Below are positions 12,474 to 24,193 of a stretch of DNA of 64,000 nt, piece by piece. The notes beneath the pieces were generated by a model. It saw only the letters and a list, made by a program, of their open reading frames with translations, was not told the DNA's origin and did no database searches. Both the position numbers and the translations under genes were made by a program. Within the stretch, counting starts at the first letter, position 1, and each line of letters starts with the position of its first letter. The stretch is from Rhabditophanes sp. KR3021 (lineage: Eukaryota; Nematoda; Chromadorea; Rhabditida; Alloionematidae): the NCBI GenBank assembly GCA_963281155.1, contig CAUJLY010000001.1, forward strand, positions 2,170,001 through 2,234,000. The letters run 5' to 3'.

Positions 12474-14495
12474 TTATCTTGCACGAAGAACTCGAATAAC
12501 AAGTCCTAAATATCCGATTAGCAAGGTCGTCCAACTAAAAAGTATCATGAATCCCCAATTTTTATAAAGATTAGTGGGTGCGAAAGATAAATTGTCAATT
12601 ACTGCAAATCCATCTTTAAGACAGAAAGGCTCTTCGACCATAGTTTCGTTGATCATTCTCTGGCATTCGAAATGTTTGCGTCCATCAAATTGACTAATTA
12701 TCAAGCTTTTCATAAGCATATCTGAACCAGCTTACATATTGAACCCAGCTGATAAGTGGCGGCAAAGTTCCAACATTCATAAACAGTCCTCCAGTAATAC
12801 TAAATAATGCAACCATAGGTCCACTCAAAGAAACAACCGTAGCATAATTGGGAGCCAAGCTACTTATCATCGAACCAAATGAAAAAGCACAATACTCCAG
12901 AATTGTGCAAGTAATTACAGTTTGAAAAAAGGCCAGGAAAGAATTTCTCAGATTAATCAAAAGGTAAGACACGCCAACGAAGATCATCCCATCAATTGTA
13001 ATACTTGGAATGTAAGTTAAAACTCTGGCTAGAAAGTAGCAAAAGACAGGATAAAGTCCGTCGTGATACTCGCGAACTACCAATGCAAAATCCTTGGGCA
13101 TGACTGTTTGAATTCCGAAGCAAGTCGAGTAAGTTAATTCAGAGACGTAGAAATACAAAGCACCGCGTATGTTTTCAACCCCATCTTGATTCATAGTTTG
13201 GCGAAAGTAGAGACCTCCGATGAACAAACCCATTAGCAGCTTTTGACAGAATTTAGCTCTGTTGATAGATGGATTTCTGACAATGTCCAGGAAAAATCTG
13301 TACATCAAGGCCAGTGTAATCAGAATAATTCCAGGCGGTTTGGGTGTATTAATAAATGTATCAGGATTAGCCTTCTGTCCCTCGGTAACAGAGATAACTT
13401 CCTTCTCGTGAATTGACTCCTTGTATTTGGCACAAATTCTAGAAATTCTATTTGTGCACTCTTCTTCCTTCCCAGGTTCTAGAGCTAGATACAGAATAAA
13501 CAAGTCAGCAGGATTGCAGTGTTCAGGAAATTCATATCCGATAAAAGAAAAGAAGCCAATTGCACTAGTTGGAGGTCCTTGAAAAGCAATCTGTCCCAGT
13601 GACAAAAAGATAACGCGATCAAACAATTCGAATACTTCTGAAGCGGGTTGATGGATAGTACAAATGATAGTCTTTCTGGTGTCTCTTGCAAGTCTGTGCA
13701 ATGTTTTGACAACTTGCGCGGCCATAAAAGAATCCAACCCAGTCGTGGGTTCGTCGCAAAACAGCAAGCTCGGATTAGTGAGGATTTCAGTTGCAAAAGA
13801 CAGTCTCTTCAATTCCCCCCCTGATATTCCTTTCACAACTCCTCTGATACCAATTTTGGAGTTTTTGCATTTAGTCAGGTCTAGTTCTTCAATAACTTCG
13901 TTAACTCGTGCAACGCGTCGGGAATGAGTAAATTCTTGTGGTAAACGAATGTATGCTTGTGTTAGAAGATGTTCACGTACAGTTAATCTTCCAATAAACA
14001 GATCTTCCTGTTGGACGTAGGCTGAGACGCTTGTTATTCCACGTCCAAGATTTGATCCGTTTACGAGGATTGTACCATCAATTTCAAGGCCTTTAGTGTT
14101 CCGTCGCATAATACAATTCATTAATGTAGTCTTTCCTGCCCCGCTAGAATTTGGATATAAATGGAAATTTGTAATAAATTGAGTAAAAACTAAATAATAA
14201 CATGGGTAAAAACTCAATAATAATTTAAATAAAAATTAAATAATACTTGAGAAAAAGTAGATCATTTTAATAGTATTTATTTGTATAAAGTTTACCTTGC
14301 ACCCATCAACGCGACACATTCCCCGGGTCTAGCAATTCCTCCGACAGATTTGAGTAGATGCCGTGGTCCAGCGTAAACATTCAAATTTTGCCAAGTCAAA
14401 GTTACTGGATCAGCCTGAGAAATCAACGGATTCAATTGTTGCTTATTCTCGAATGAAGTATCATCACAAGTAACAGTAGATGAACCCTCAGCCAT
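12474..14495 (-). CDS. ABC transporter, subfamily G half-transporter (White/WHT type); one apparent frameshift
   Basis: Exon 1 is 14495-14296 and exon 2 is 14143-12474 (minus strand), about 622 residues once one base is discounted. The NBD comes first: Walker A GASGAGKTT (split by the intron), Q-loop AYVQQEDLF, signature ISGGELKR, Walker B LLFCDEPTTGLDS and H-loop TIHQP. It is followed by six membrane helices and a Cys-containing last extracellular loop (FECQRMINET..FC) as in ABCG proteins. These half-transporters dimerise and move sterols, pigment precursors or signals. Near the C-terminus the frame ends prematurely (..WFRYAYEKLDN stop). Dropping one A from the GAAAAG run (plus-strand 12707-12710) gives WFRYAYESLIISQFDG, exactly the family sequence, and the total coding length then becomes a multiple of three. 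A base-calling indel is therefore likelier than a dead gene. Confidence 0.85.
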
Positions 14496-14925
14496 TTAAA
14501 CCAAATTGAAGCAAACAACAATTCCCATGTTATATATTGTTTAATCAGCTTAAAATTACCATTTTATCACAAACATCAAAATTTTAATCAAAGCTAAATT
14601 TAAATAAACGTGGCAGTTTGTAAATACCCAATTTGCAATTAAATTTTACTTATGTCAACAGAATATATTTTATTTATCTACATCCTGCTATAATTAACAT
14701 GCAAAGAAGACAAACTGTTTTTGTTATGCAATAGTATATATTTATATCATTTTAATTTTATGATTGTGTATATTGTCCGCTGTACAACCAATTGTTTTGT
14801 CGATTAATGATGTGTAGGTAATAATTTGAATTCATTTTAGTGTTTGTTGATATACCTTTTTGGGATAAATTGCAGCCTAAAGTCTGTTATTTTATTTATA
14901 ACTTTTTGTGCATGTTTGGCTATTG
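14496..14925. promoter_or_regulatory. Divergent promoter region between ABCG and GalNAc-transferase genes
   Basis: The 430 bp separate the two start codons and must contain both promoters. I see no convincing TATA box in either direction, only AT-rich sequence. Confidence 0.4.
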
Positions 14926-16872
14926 ATGAATTTTGATCTGAATGAAATGATGGAACCACCTAAAAGTTCCCAAAAAAGCAACTCAAGAAAAGAAAGAGTC
15001 GCTAAAGACACAAGTACATGCTGTATTGCTGATAAAAAGCTATGTAATTATTCAAACTTATTCCTGATTGTTACTACATTTATGGGGATTATTTTATCGT
15101 TCATTATCAAAAATTATTATCACTCAATACCTGTTACGATCAAAAGTGATGTCATCATATTTGAAACGAATGTTGCTGATAATGGTTTAGCAGTTAAGAT
15201 ACCATTTGTACCTGATTTCAACAGAATAAAGAATGAGCGGTTGCTGGATATCCTTAAGGGGCTTAATTTCGAAGAGAATAGTTTTGGAGTTAATGGAACA
15301 AAAACGAAGTTAACGGCCGAAGAAAAAATACTCGATAATGCAACGTTTTCAGAGAATTACTTCAGCTTAGTTACATCAGACAAAGTCTCTTTGAATCGCG
15401 AATTAACTGACAGAAGACCCAAAGAATGTGTGGAAAGAGCTAAAAGTTACGGGCCAATGTCACCAGCCTCAATCATCATCGTCTTCCACAATGAAGCTTT
15501 TTCAACGCTCATAAGATCTATTCACTCTATCATTAACCGAACAAATTTTAAGCGGATTGTGGAAATTATTTTAGTTGATGATGCTAGTGATAAAGGTTTG
15601 TTACGTGTGTATCGACTAAATAGTAGTTTTTTTAGCCTTTCTAATATCACCTTTATCCGATTACATTAAATTGTTACCGATCAAGATGCATTTGATAAGA
15701 TTAAACGAACGATCGGGATTAGTAAGAGCAAGATTGGAAGGTTCCAAATTAGCTAGTGGAACAAATTTGGTCTTCCTTGATTCGCACATCGAAGTGACAA
15801 AAGGATGGATTGAACCTTTGTTAGTTGATTTAGATGACAAACAATTTAGAATTGTTTCACCAATTGTTGATGTCATTGGTCATACCAATTTGGAGTACCA
15901 ACAATCAATCGAAGGATTAAATGGAGGATTTGACTGGTATTTGTCGTTTATTTGGCAAGCCGTGTCTTATCAAGATTTTGAAAAGAGAGATATCAGTGAA
16001 AACATCCCAACGCCAACTATTGCTGGTGGTTTGTTTGCCGTAAACAGACTTTTATTCTGGGAGTATGGTTAGTTGGTATCTTTATCACTTTCAATATATT
16101 TTTTATAGGAAGTTATGACTCGGCGATGAAAATTTGGTCTGGTGAAAATTTGGAAATGAGTTTTAGAGCATGGATGTGTGGGGGGCGTTTAGATATTTCT
16201 CCTTGTAGTAGAGTAGGACATATTTTTAGAGACAAGTCACCTTATACTTTCCCGGGTGGAGTAAATGAAGTCATCTATACTAATTTAAAAAGGGTTGCAG
16301 AAGTGTGGATGGATGAGTATAAGGAATTCTTTTATAAATACGTGGAATACGCAAAAACGCTTGATGCTGGAGATATGGAAGAAAGAAAGGAATTTAGAAA
16401 AAGAAAGAATTGCAAGAGTTTTAAATGGTATCTTGAAAATGTGGTTCCTGAAGGAAATATACCTTTTGATTTCATATCACTGGGAACTGTTAAATTAGCT
16501 TCTGAAAATACGTGTTTATCATTAGACAAGGATGATGGCGAGGGAAAAGTAGTATTAGCTGAATCATGCGATGAAAACAGACGTGGTCAAATTTGGACTT
16601 TGAACAAAAGAGGAGTTCTAAGGCAACACAAAATGTGCTTAACTTTCATAAATACCGAATCTGATTCTTTCGTAGAAACCCAATCTTATGCGTGTGGCTA
16701 TGCTCACGAGGAGACACATCAATTCTTTGATTACAATCCCCAATCGAGGCAAATAATTCACCGTGAAAGTGGTAAATGTATGTCTATTTATAATGAAAAA
16801 GTTGGTTTTGAACCGTGCTCAGAGTCAAATAGGTTTCAACATTGGTTATTTGAAGGTTATAGAAATGAATAA
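14926..16872 (+). CDS. Polypeptide N-acetylgalactosaminyltransferase (ppGalNAc-T, GT27)
   Basis: Exons 14926-15595, 15636-16067, 16109-16872; 621 residues. The enzyme transfers GalNAc from UDP-GalNAc to Ser/Thr, the first step of mucin-type O-glycosylation in the Golgi. It is a type II membrane protein: short cytosolic tail, helix [17 protein letters not shown] (about residues 44-60), stem, then a GT-A catalytic domain with [21 protein letters not shown], the metal-binding D-x-H as LDSHIE, the GGFDW and AGGLFAVNR region and [17 protein letters not shown]-terminal ricin-type lectin domain follows (CLSLD, QIW, QHW); its middle repeat lacks the usual QxW. The first intron (15596-15635, 40 nt) is needed to join DDASDK to the segment ending [15 protein letters not shown]; without it the frame stops at FIRLH. 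The ATG at 14926 is the first in frame; 14941 and later are alternatives. Confidence 0.9.
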
Positions 16873-17163
16873 AATTTATTTATTTCTTAAATTTGTCTGT
16901 GTATCAAATATTTGCTAGTTCACCTTTTATTTTAATAATTGTATACACTTTTAAAATGTATAATAAAGCATGCGTCTTACTTTTTTACGATTCTTATCTA
17001 AATATAAACTGAAATGTATGTACCCAATAAATTTATCGTTTTTCACATCAAAATCGAAATTGTTTGGATGACGTTGCCAAGACAAAGCAGTTACAAATGA
17101 ATACAAGTGGAATATCAAATTAATTTTTTCTACAATTTTACACATAAAGAATGAATTATAATA

Positions 17164-18822
17164 TTAATTACGAATGATTAAGGCAACAAAAGCTGTGATT
17201 AGGGTGAGAATAAGAGATGAAGACATTGTTGATGCTGATGTGGTGGTCATGATGGCAATTGTTGACATTGAAATGCCATCTGTAACTTTTTTAGATGTGA
17301 CATCTGAAATTGGAGTAGTGGTTGTAGGATCCGCAGCCCAGTATGATGTCAATTTACTTGTGTTGTAAGAGGCAGTGTATCCATAAAGATATGCTTTTCC
17401 AAAAACATTTCTTCCCATGACATAAGCTACATACCTTCCTCTAGAAGAGAATGTATGAAGTCCACCAATTGGGATCACAATTGTGAATGCATAAAAGTTT
17501 TGTTTGAAAATGGTAATTGGAATGGATTTGACATTAATAATTGGGACTGGTTGATTGTCAAGCAAAAATTCATTTGTTCCCACATTATTGTCTCCGTAGA
17601 CTTCAATCATGTCTTCATCATTAAAAGTGTAGAAGGTGGTGTCTCCAGTTACGAATTGAGTACTTTCAGGAGTATAATGAATAAAAAGACCAGACGGCTT
17701 TTGATGTGCATCTCTCATGGTTCCGAGCCTTGCCCATGGTGCTTGAACATGAGTAACTTGAATTCCAAAGGCGGTAGTTCCTACAGTTGTATTGAAATCA
17801 GTAACTAAGCCAAGAGTTCCTGGAACTGCAAATGAATCATCTGGTCCAAAACCATTAGATCTCTGATTTCTGTTGTCATTTAAAGTATAAAGTGGGAACG
17901 TATTTCCGCAATTCAAGGCTCCAGCTCCCATGTACACAGAAACAGCATTTTGAATAGTAGTCATTCTGATGTCAGTTGGGTCATTGAAAAGATGCTTACA
18001 GTCGTATGGAGACAATGGAACTGGTTGATGAGCAACATACTCGAAAATTTTGTTTCCAAGTCCGTCAGAATTACCAGTAGTATAATACATAATGTCAACA
18101 TTGGTTACAGCGGCGGTAATGTAAAAGAATGAAGTTCCCTTGAAATAATAACTGTGTTGACTTCCATCAAATGGAACTGTAAATACGTTTTGAGGAGCAC
18201 CTAATGTTTGAGCTAAAGTGATAGTTCCATTTTCAAGTTGGACGCCGTCAATGAAATGAATGTATTGTACATCTGGTGAAGTAAGATTTGATCCAAAAAC
18301 ATGAATAATTTGAAAACCGTCATTATTACTTCTTGGCAAGTTAACTTCATATTCGTTTCCAACAATGTTTTCTGAAATCAGATCATATGCATCCCCTCTA
18401 CCAGTAATTATATCGTAGATTCTGGCAATGACTTTGATTGGTTTGTCTGAAATAATAATAATTCTCGGATCTTGAATTTGAGCAACACTTCCAGTTGCGG
18501 CATATGAATCATCAATAATATCGGAATAAGAAAACTGTTGCATGCTAACTACTCCATTTTCAGCGAAGTATGGATAGCTTACAGAGCTGCTATTCTTTAA
18601 AGAATACCAAGACGTGCTAACAGTGGCATTGTCTTTACCAGATGGAATATAAACAAGTTCAATTTGGAAACGATTAGGGTCGTCTGTTGGACGATACTGT
18701 GCGAAAGAAGCAACAAAATAAGTACCTTCAGAACCAAGTAAATTGGCATTTTCTGTATTCTTGATTGCAGAACTTAATAACAATACCGAAGCAATAATAC
18801 TTAAAATGAATTCTACCTTCAT
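17164..18822 (-). CDS. Secreted IgGFc-binding-domain protein, copy 1 (intronless)
   Basis: A single exon of 552 residues. Signal peptide MKVEFILSIIASVLLLSSAI, then TYFVASFAQYRPTDD, the start of the IgGFc-binding N-terminal domain, which continues through DPRIIIISDKPIKVIARIYD, the cysteine-bearing middle (DCKHLF..ALNCGNTF) and RLGTMRDAHQKPSGLFIHYTPESTQFVTG. A Ser/Thr-rich stalk (TTTTPISDVTSKK...) leads to a hydrophobic end (SSLILTLITAFVALIIRN), suggesting a GPI anchor or a membrane-tethered tail. In vertebrates this domain is found in the mucus protein FCGBP; in nematodes it forms secreted multi-copy families of unknown role. It is the rightmost in transcription order of three tandem minus-strand copies and, unlike the other two, has lost (or never had) the intron after the first 85-90 residues. 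Confidence 0.82.
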   Translation of the reverse strand: MKVEFILSIIASVLLLSSAIKNTENANLLGSEGTYFVASFAQYRPTDDPNRFQIELVYIPSGKDNATVSTSWYSLKNSSSVSYPYFAENGVVSMQQFSYSDIIDDSYAATGSVAQIQDPRIIIISDKPIKVIARIYDIITGRGDAYDLISENIVGNEYEVNLPRSNNDGFQIIHVFGSNLTSPDVQYIHFIDGVQLENGTITLAQTLGAPQNVFTVPFDGSQHSYYFKGTSFFYITAAVTNVDIMYYTTGNSDGLGNKIFEYVAHQPVPLSPYDCKHLFNDPTDIRMTTIQNAVSVYMGAGALNCGNTFPLYTLNDNRNQRSNGFGPDDSFAVPGTLGLVTDFNTTVGTTAFGIQVTHVQAPWARLGTMRDAHQKPSGLFIHYTPESTQFVTGDTTFYTFNDEDMIEVYGDNNVGTNEFLLDNQPVPIINVKSIPITIFKQNFYAFTIVIPIGGLHTFSSRGRYVAYVMGRNVFGKAYLYGYTASYNTSKLTSYWAADPTTTTPISDVTSKKVTDGISMSTIAIMTTTSASTMSSSLILTLITAFVALIIRN

Positions 18823-19685
18823 TTTTGATCTAGAATAAAATAAATGTAAATCGAAATACGTTAAATAATTATAAAAGATTGATACGAATAAGATAAAATA
18901 CTAAAAGTGATTCTTTTAATGAACTTTTGTAAAGGATAATAAATGAAAGCATGGATTGCTATAAGAATGCTAACTTGTTCTACTCGTTACCTTATATAAT
19001 AAGCCTTTATCGAAATGTCCTGATAGCAGAATCGAATAATTATGGAAGAAGGTGTTTCTAAAAACTAATTTGTACTTCGGAATGTCTTTTTCAATTTGTG
19101 CAAGGAAGGTTTGATAAAAGTATTATTCAAGGGTTTTTTGCGTCTCATAGTTGTGTCTTGCCTTTATCGCTAGGGTTGAGTCAATATGCATGGGAGTGGT
19201 GATTACAACAATTTGATGTATTTTAATTTATAACTTTACCTTTTATGATTCATCTAACCGATTTTGAAAGTTTTCCATTATTAAAATAGTAATAAAGAAG
19301 TCTCTGAGAAGATAAAAATGACTTTAATGTGTAGATCTATAAGTGAAATATTAAAATAGCGAAGTATTATTAATTGTATGATGCTCGATGTCACATCACA
19401 CAAAAAGAAATAATAATGTTCGTCATCTTAATGCATAATGTCAAATATTTGGAACATTTGAACCACAGCAAAATCTTGTTGTACTCCTTTTATAATCTTT
19501 CTTATTCATTTTGTATTTTGCTAGAGTGTGCATTTGTCTCGAACTAAGTTCTAGAACATCATCTGCACCAAAGTCTATTTAACTAAATCATAATAAGTAA
19601 TACGTTTGCTGATAAGAATTCCATTTAAGAATGAATCACCTTAAAGAACAATAATTATCTTTTGCATAATAATATTTATTTGATT
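18823..19685. other. Intergenic between IgGFc-domain copies 1 and 2
   Basis: 863 bp with no coding signal. It contains the promoter of copy 1 and the 3' flank of copy 2; nothing else recognised. Confidence 0.55.
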
Positions 19686-21269
<1,584 letters not shown>

Positions 21270-21518
21270 GATTGATTAGAATAAATAAAACACACTTTGA
21301 ATGTACTAGATATGTATTTGCACACTTTAATATGTACATTTTATTCAATGATACATTTTTTTATCAGTTCTAAGCTTTGTAAATGATGTCAATGACGGTT
21401 GTTAAGGTATTTAAAAAGTTTTTCTGTGTAAGTATGTGCGATGATCCGATTTAAAAGTCGACCCATCGCTTTAATAAGATTTTAAGATATGTTATTTGCT
21501 AATGAATTGTAAATGAAA

Positions 21519-23312
21519 TTATATGATTCTTAAAAGGAAATAAAATAATACTAAAAGTAACGTTAAGATAGTCTTTTTTGAGGCGCCTTTGGTTGTTGTG
21601 GTGATAGGCGAAGGACCGATTGGATCAGTTAATGTTAATTTCGAGTAGTTCATTCCACATAAGTATCCAAAACTTCCCATTAAATGGTCTTTGTTGTTGC
21701 CATAAATATAAGCAGCATAATTTCCATTTGAATGGAAGTTATAAAAGGCGGCTGAAGGAAGGGTAATTCGGTAAGTAGTGAATTGCTTTTGAAATATTTG
21801 ATTATTTTGAATTTCAATTGACTTAGGATCTATTTGTTTGTTATTAAGTGTGAATGAGCTAGGATCTAGGATGTTATTTCCAACTATTTCAAGTATATTT
21901 AGGCTAGAAAAAGCTACAAAACTAATAGATTCATTAAAAAACTGAGAAGTTTCAATGATTGGGTGCATAAATGCCGTTGTTAACTGATTTAAATTTTGAT
22001 CAGATCTAATTCCGCCTAATCTTATCCATGGTGACAAACCATACCTCGACATTAATCCTATTTCCTGTACTCTTGTAACATCTAATTCTATTTTACTGCT
22101 TTGTTCCGTTTTGAAGTCAACACTCGTTCCGTTAATCCTATAATAAAAGCTATATGCCCATACCCAACAAATATTCTCGGGTACGGGTATTTCCAAACAA
22201 ATGGATTCGGTATGTGTAATTATATTCATTTTTACCGAACCCATTCCAAAAAAGTCTTTATAAAATACCAAAAATGAGATGGGTCCGGTAATACCCAAAC
22301 CCAACCCACTATCCATATGTAGGCTTACCTATAATCATCATCAAAATAAAACTCTTGGAAGTAATTTTGGCAATCAACGATTGGTGGAGTCACATAGATG
22401 GCTTTAGTGAATTTCGATGACGTCATTCTCAAATCAAATGGAGGTTTAAGGTAATCTCTACATGATATGGTATCAATTCCTAATGGAATGAATGCTGTGT
22501 AATCGCACTGTGAATTCAAATTTGAATTAAAGTTATCGCCTGTAGCCAAAAGATCAACACAACTAACTGCAGCTATAACGTAAATAGGTTCTTTTCCAGC
22601 ATCCACAAAAATGGAGCTATCAATTAACGAGGGGGGGAAAACCAGAGTATTTTGTTTGTTTCCTTCTTTGGAATTAATATATAAATCTAAATTCTGAACA
22701 TGTCCTTTGTCAGACATTATAGTTACAGTAACATTGGTATTTGATTTAGAAAAAATCTGAATAATTTGCGCAGCCCCAGGATTAGCTTTTGGTAGTTTAA
22801 TAGAGTATTTTGGTTTAAAGAAATTTGAGTCTTGTATCAAATAAGCATCACCATGACCTGTTTTCGTATTGTAAATACGAGCAATTACTTTAAAGTTATT
22901 TTGAGAAGATACTTTTATCCTTGTATCTGGAATTTGATTAATTATTGGGTTAAATGTTAATTGGTCAAATACAACGTCTCGATATCTCAATGATACCTAT
23001 AAAATTACTCATCTATTTACTTACTAAGATTAATTTAATACTTACAATCGAATTTCGATAAGGTAAAGCATCTATATTGAATTGCTGCTTAGAATTATCA
23101 TTGAGGCGATAATATGTCACAGTAACGCTAATTGCATCTTTTCCTGCAGGAATTAAATGGAGTTCGATTTTCCAATCATCTGGATTTGCCACTTTATAAT
23201 TTGCGAATGATGTGATGAATGATTTTCCATCAGAATCTTGACTGCATTGAATGTAGTTTATCTTGATACAATTTAAATAGACAACAAATAAAAAGCAAAA
23301 ATTGAAAATCAT
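21519..23312 (-). CDS. Secreted IgGFc-binding-domain protein, copy 3 (three exons, one derived from an insertion)
   Basis: Exons 23312-23046, 22996-22329 and 22137-21519 (minus), about 517 residues; phases match. It has a signal peptide (MIFNFCFLFVVYLNCIKINYIQCS), [95 protein letters not shown], a Thr-rich stalk and a hydrophobic C-terminus (TILTLLLVLFYFLLRII). Intron 1 sits at the same place as in copy 2. Intron 2 (22138-22328, 191 nt) is absent from copies 1 and 2; splicing joins FDDDYR to INGTSVDFK, aligning with copy 2 without a gap of any size. That intron consists of an inverted-repeat element flanked by an 8-bp duplication (separate entry). Confidence 0.8.
22145..22327. mobile_element. 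Foldback element acting as an intron (introner-like) in IgGFc copy 3
   Basis: The 183-bp block is flanked by the direct repeat CCTATAAT at 22137-22144 and 22328-22335, an 8-bp target-site duplication of hAT size. Inside are nested inverted repeats: ATGGATTCGGTA (22201-22212) against TACCGAACCCAT (22233-22244), and GGGTACGGGTATTTCC (22179-22194) against GGTAATACCCAAACCC (22287-22302). Its ends are weakly inverted (AAGCTATATG against CATATGTAGGCTT). On the coding strand the duplicated ATTATAGG supplies the acceptor AG, and the donor GT is formed across the junction with the element, so splicing restores the pre-insertion sequence exactly. Confidence 0.7.
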
Positions 23313-24193
23313 TTTATAAATATTAAGGTGTAAAAATGAGTGTTGTATATCAATGATATTCCCAAAATAAATAAATTCGTCTTAAGCGGCTTTGATAAAA
23401 GTAATTACGAAGGTTATCAATAAGAAATAGCTATTTATTTATTAATAACTACATATTTACCCTCCAAGTACAGCGACATCTATGTATTTTAAAAAAGTGA
23501 TTTATTTGGTCATATTCGCCACGACAAAAATTAATTGTTTATGAAAATAATGTTAATGTAACCTGGTGTTCAATAAGTTGTTTAATCATTGAAAAAATTT
23601 TACTTTTGGAGACAGGCAATAAAAAATATAGCCAAATAAAGGAAAATTTAGGAAGCAAACTTCATGAATAAACTATTAATTTGATTACAATGTTCATTTA
23701 AAAATGTTGCTTTTCTTAGTTGAGTAACAATTTGAAGTGAAAACTTTATTGTCACATTATTAAATGTAGTTTCACCGGAATTCAATGGAAATCACGGGAA
23801 CAAAAGTTGTTTAATTTAAAAGAAACTATACCAACAAAATGTTAATTTTTATGAACCAATATTTATTCATATTTACCCTGACTATATTAAACACATGTAT
23901 ACATAATATAATGTTTGATATCACCAATTTATTTTGTCTTGTATTTAAATTGGATTAATTTTTCCCCCTTTAACAGTCAGATACATAAAAAAAATGTTCT
24001 TTTAGTTTCTTTAGATACTTCGACACACTGTATTTACTTTGAAGCAGGTGGTAATGGATGTTTGAAACAGTATAAAAGGAAACTTAAACCATGAGTCAAA
24101 TACTATTCTTGCTTGTGACCAAGTAGAATTCTCGATTTTTAAATCTAATAATAAGTCTTTAAACCTAATAATAAAAAAAACTAAATAAAAAAC
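23313..24193. other. Intergenic between divergent genes
   Basis: 881 bp between the start codons of IgGFc copy 3 (-) and the giant mucin (+). The TATA box of the mucin is in its right part; no coding signal otherwise. Confidence 0.55.
24071..24078 (+). promoter_or_regulatory. TATA box (TATAAAAG) of the giant mucin gene
   Basis: TATAAAAG about 115 bases upstream of the ATG at 24194. The gap allows a 5' UTR of roughly 85 bases if transcription starts 30 bases downstream. Confidence 0.55.

Noticed and set aside
21519..22316. Third exon of IgGFc copy 3 starting as a separate gene at MDSGLGLG
   Set aside because: That start lies inside the foldback element; splicing at 22329/22137 rejoins the paralogue alignment exactly.
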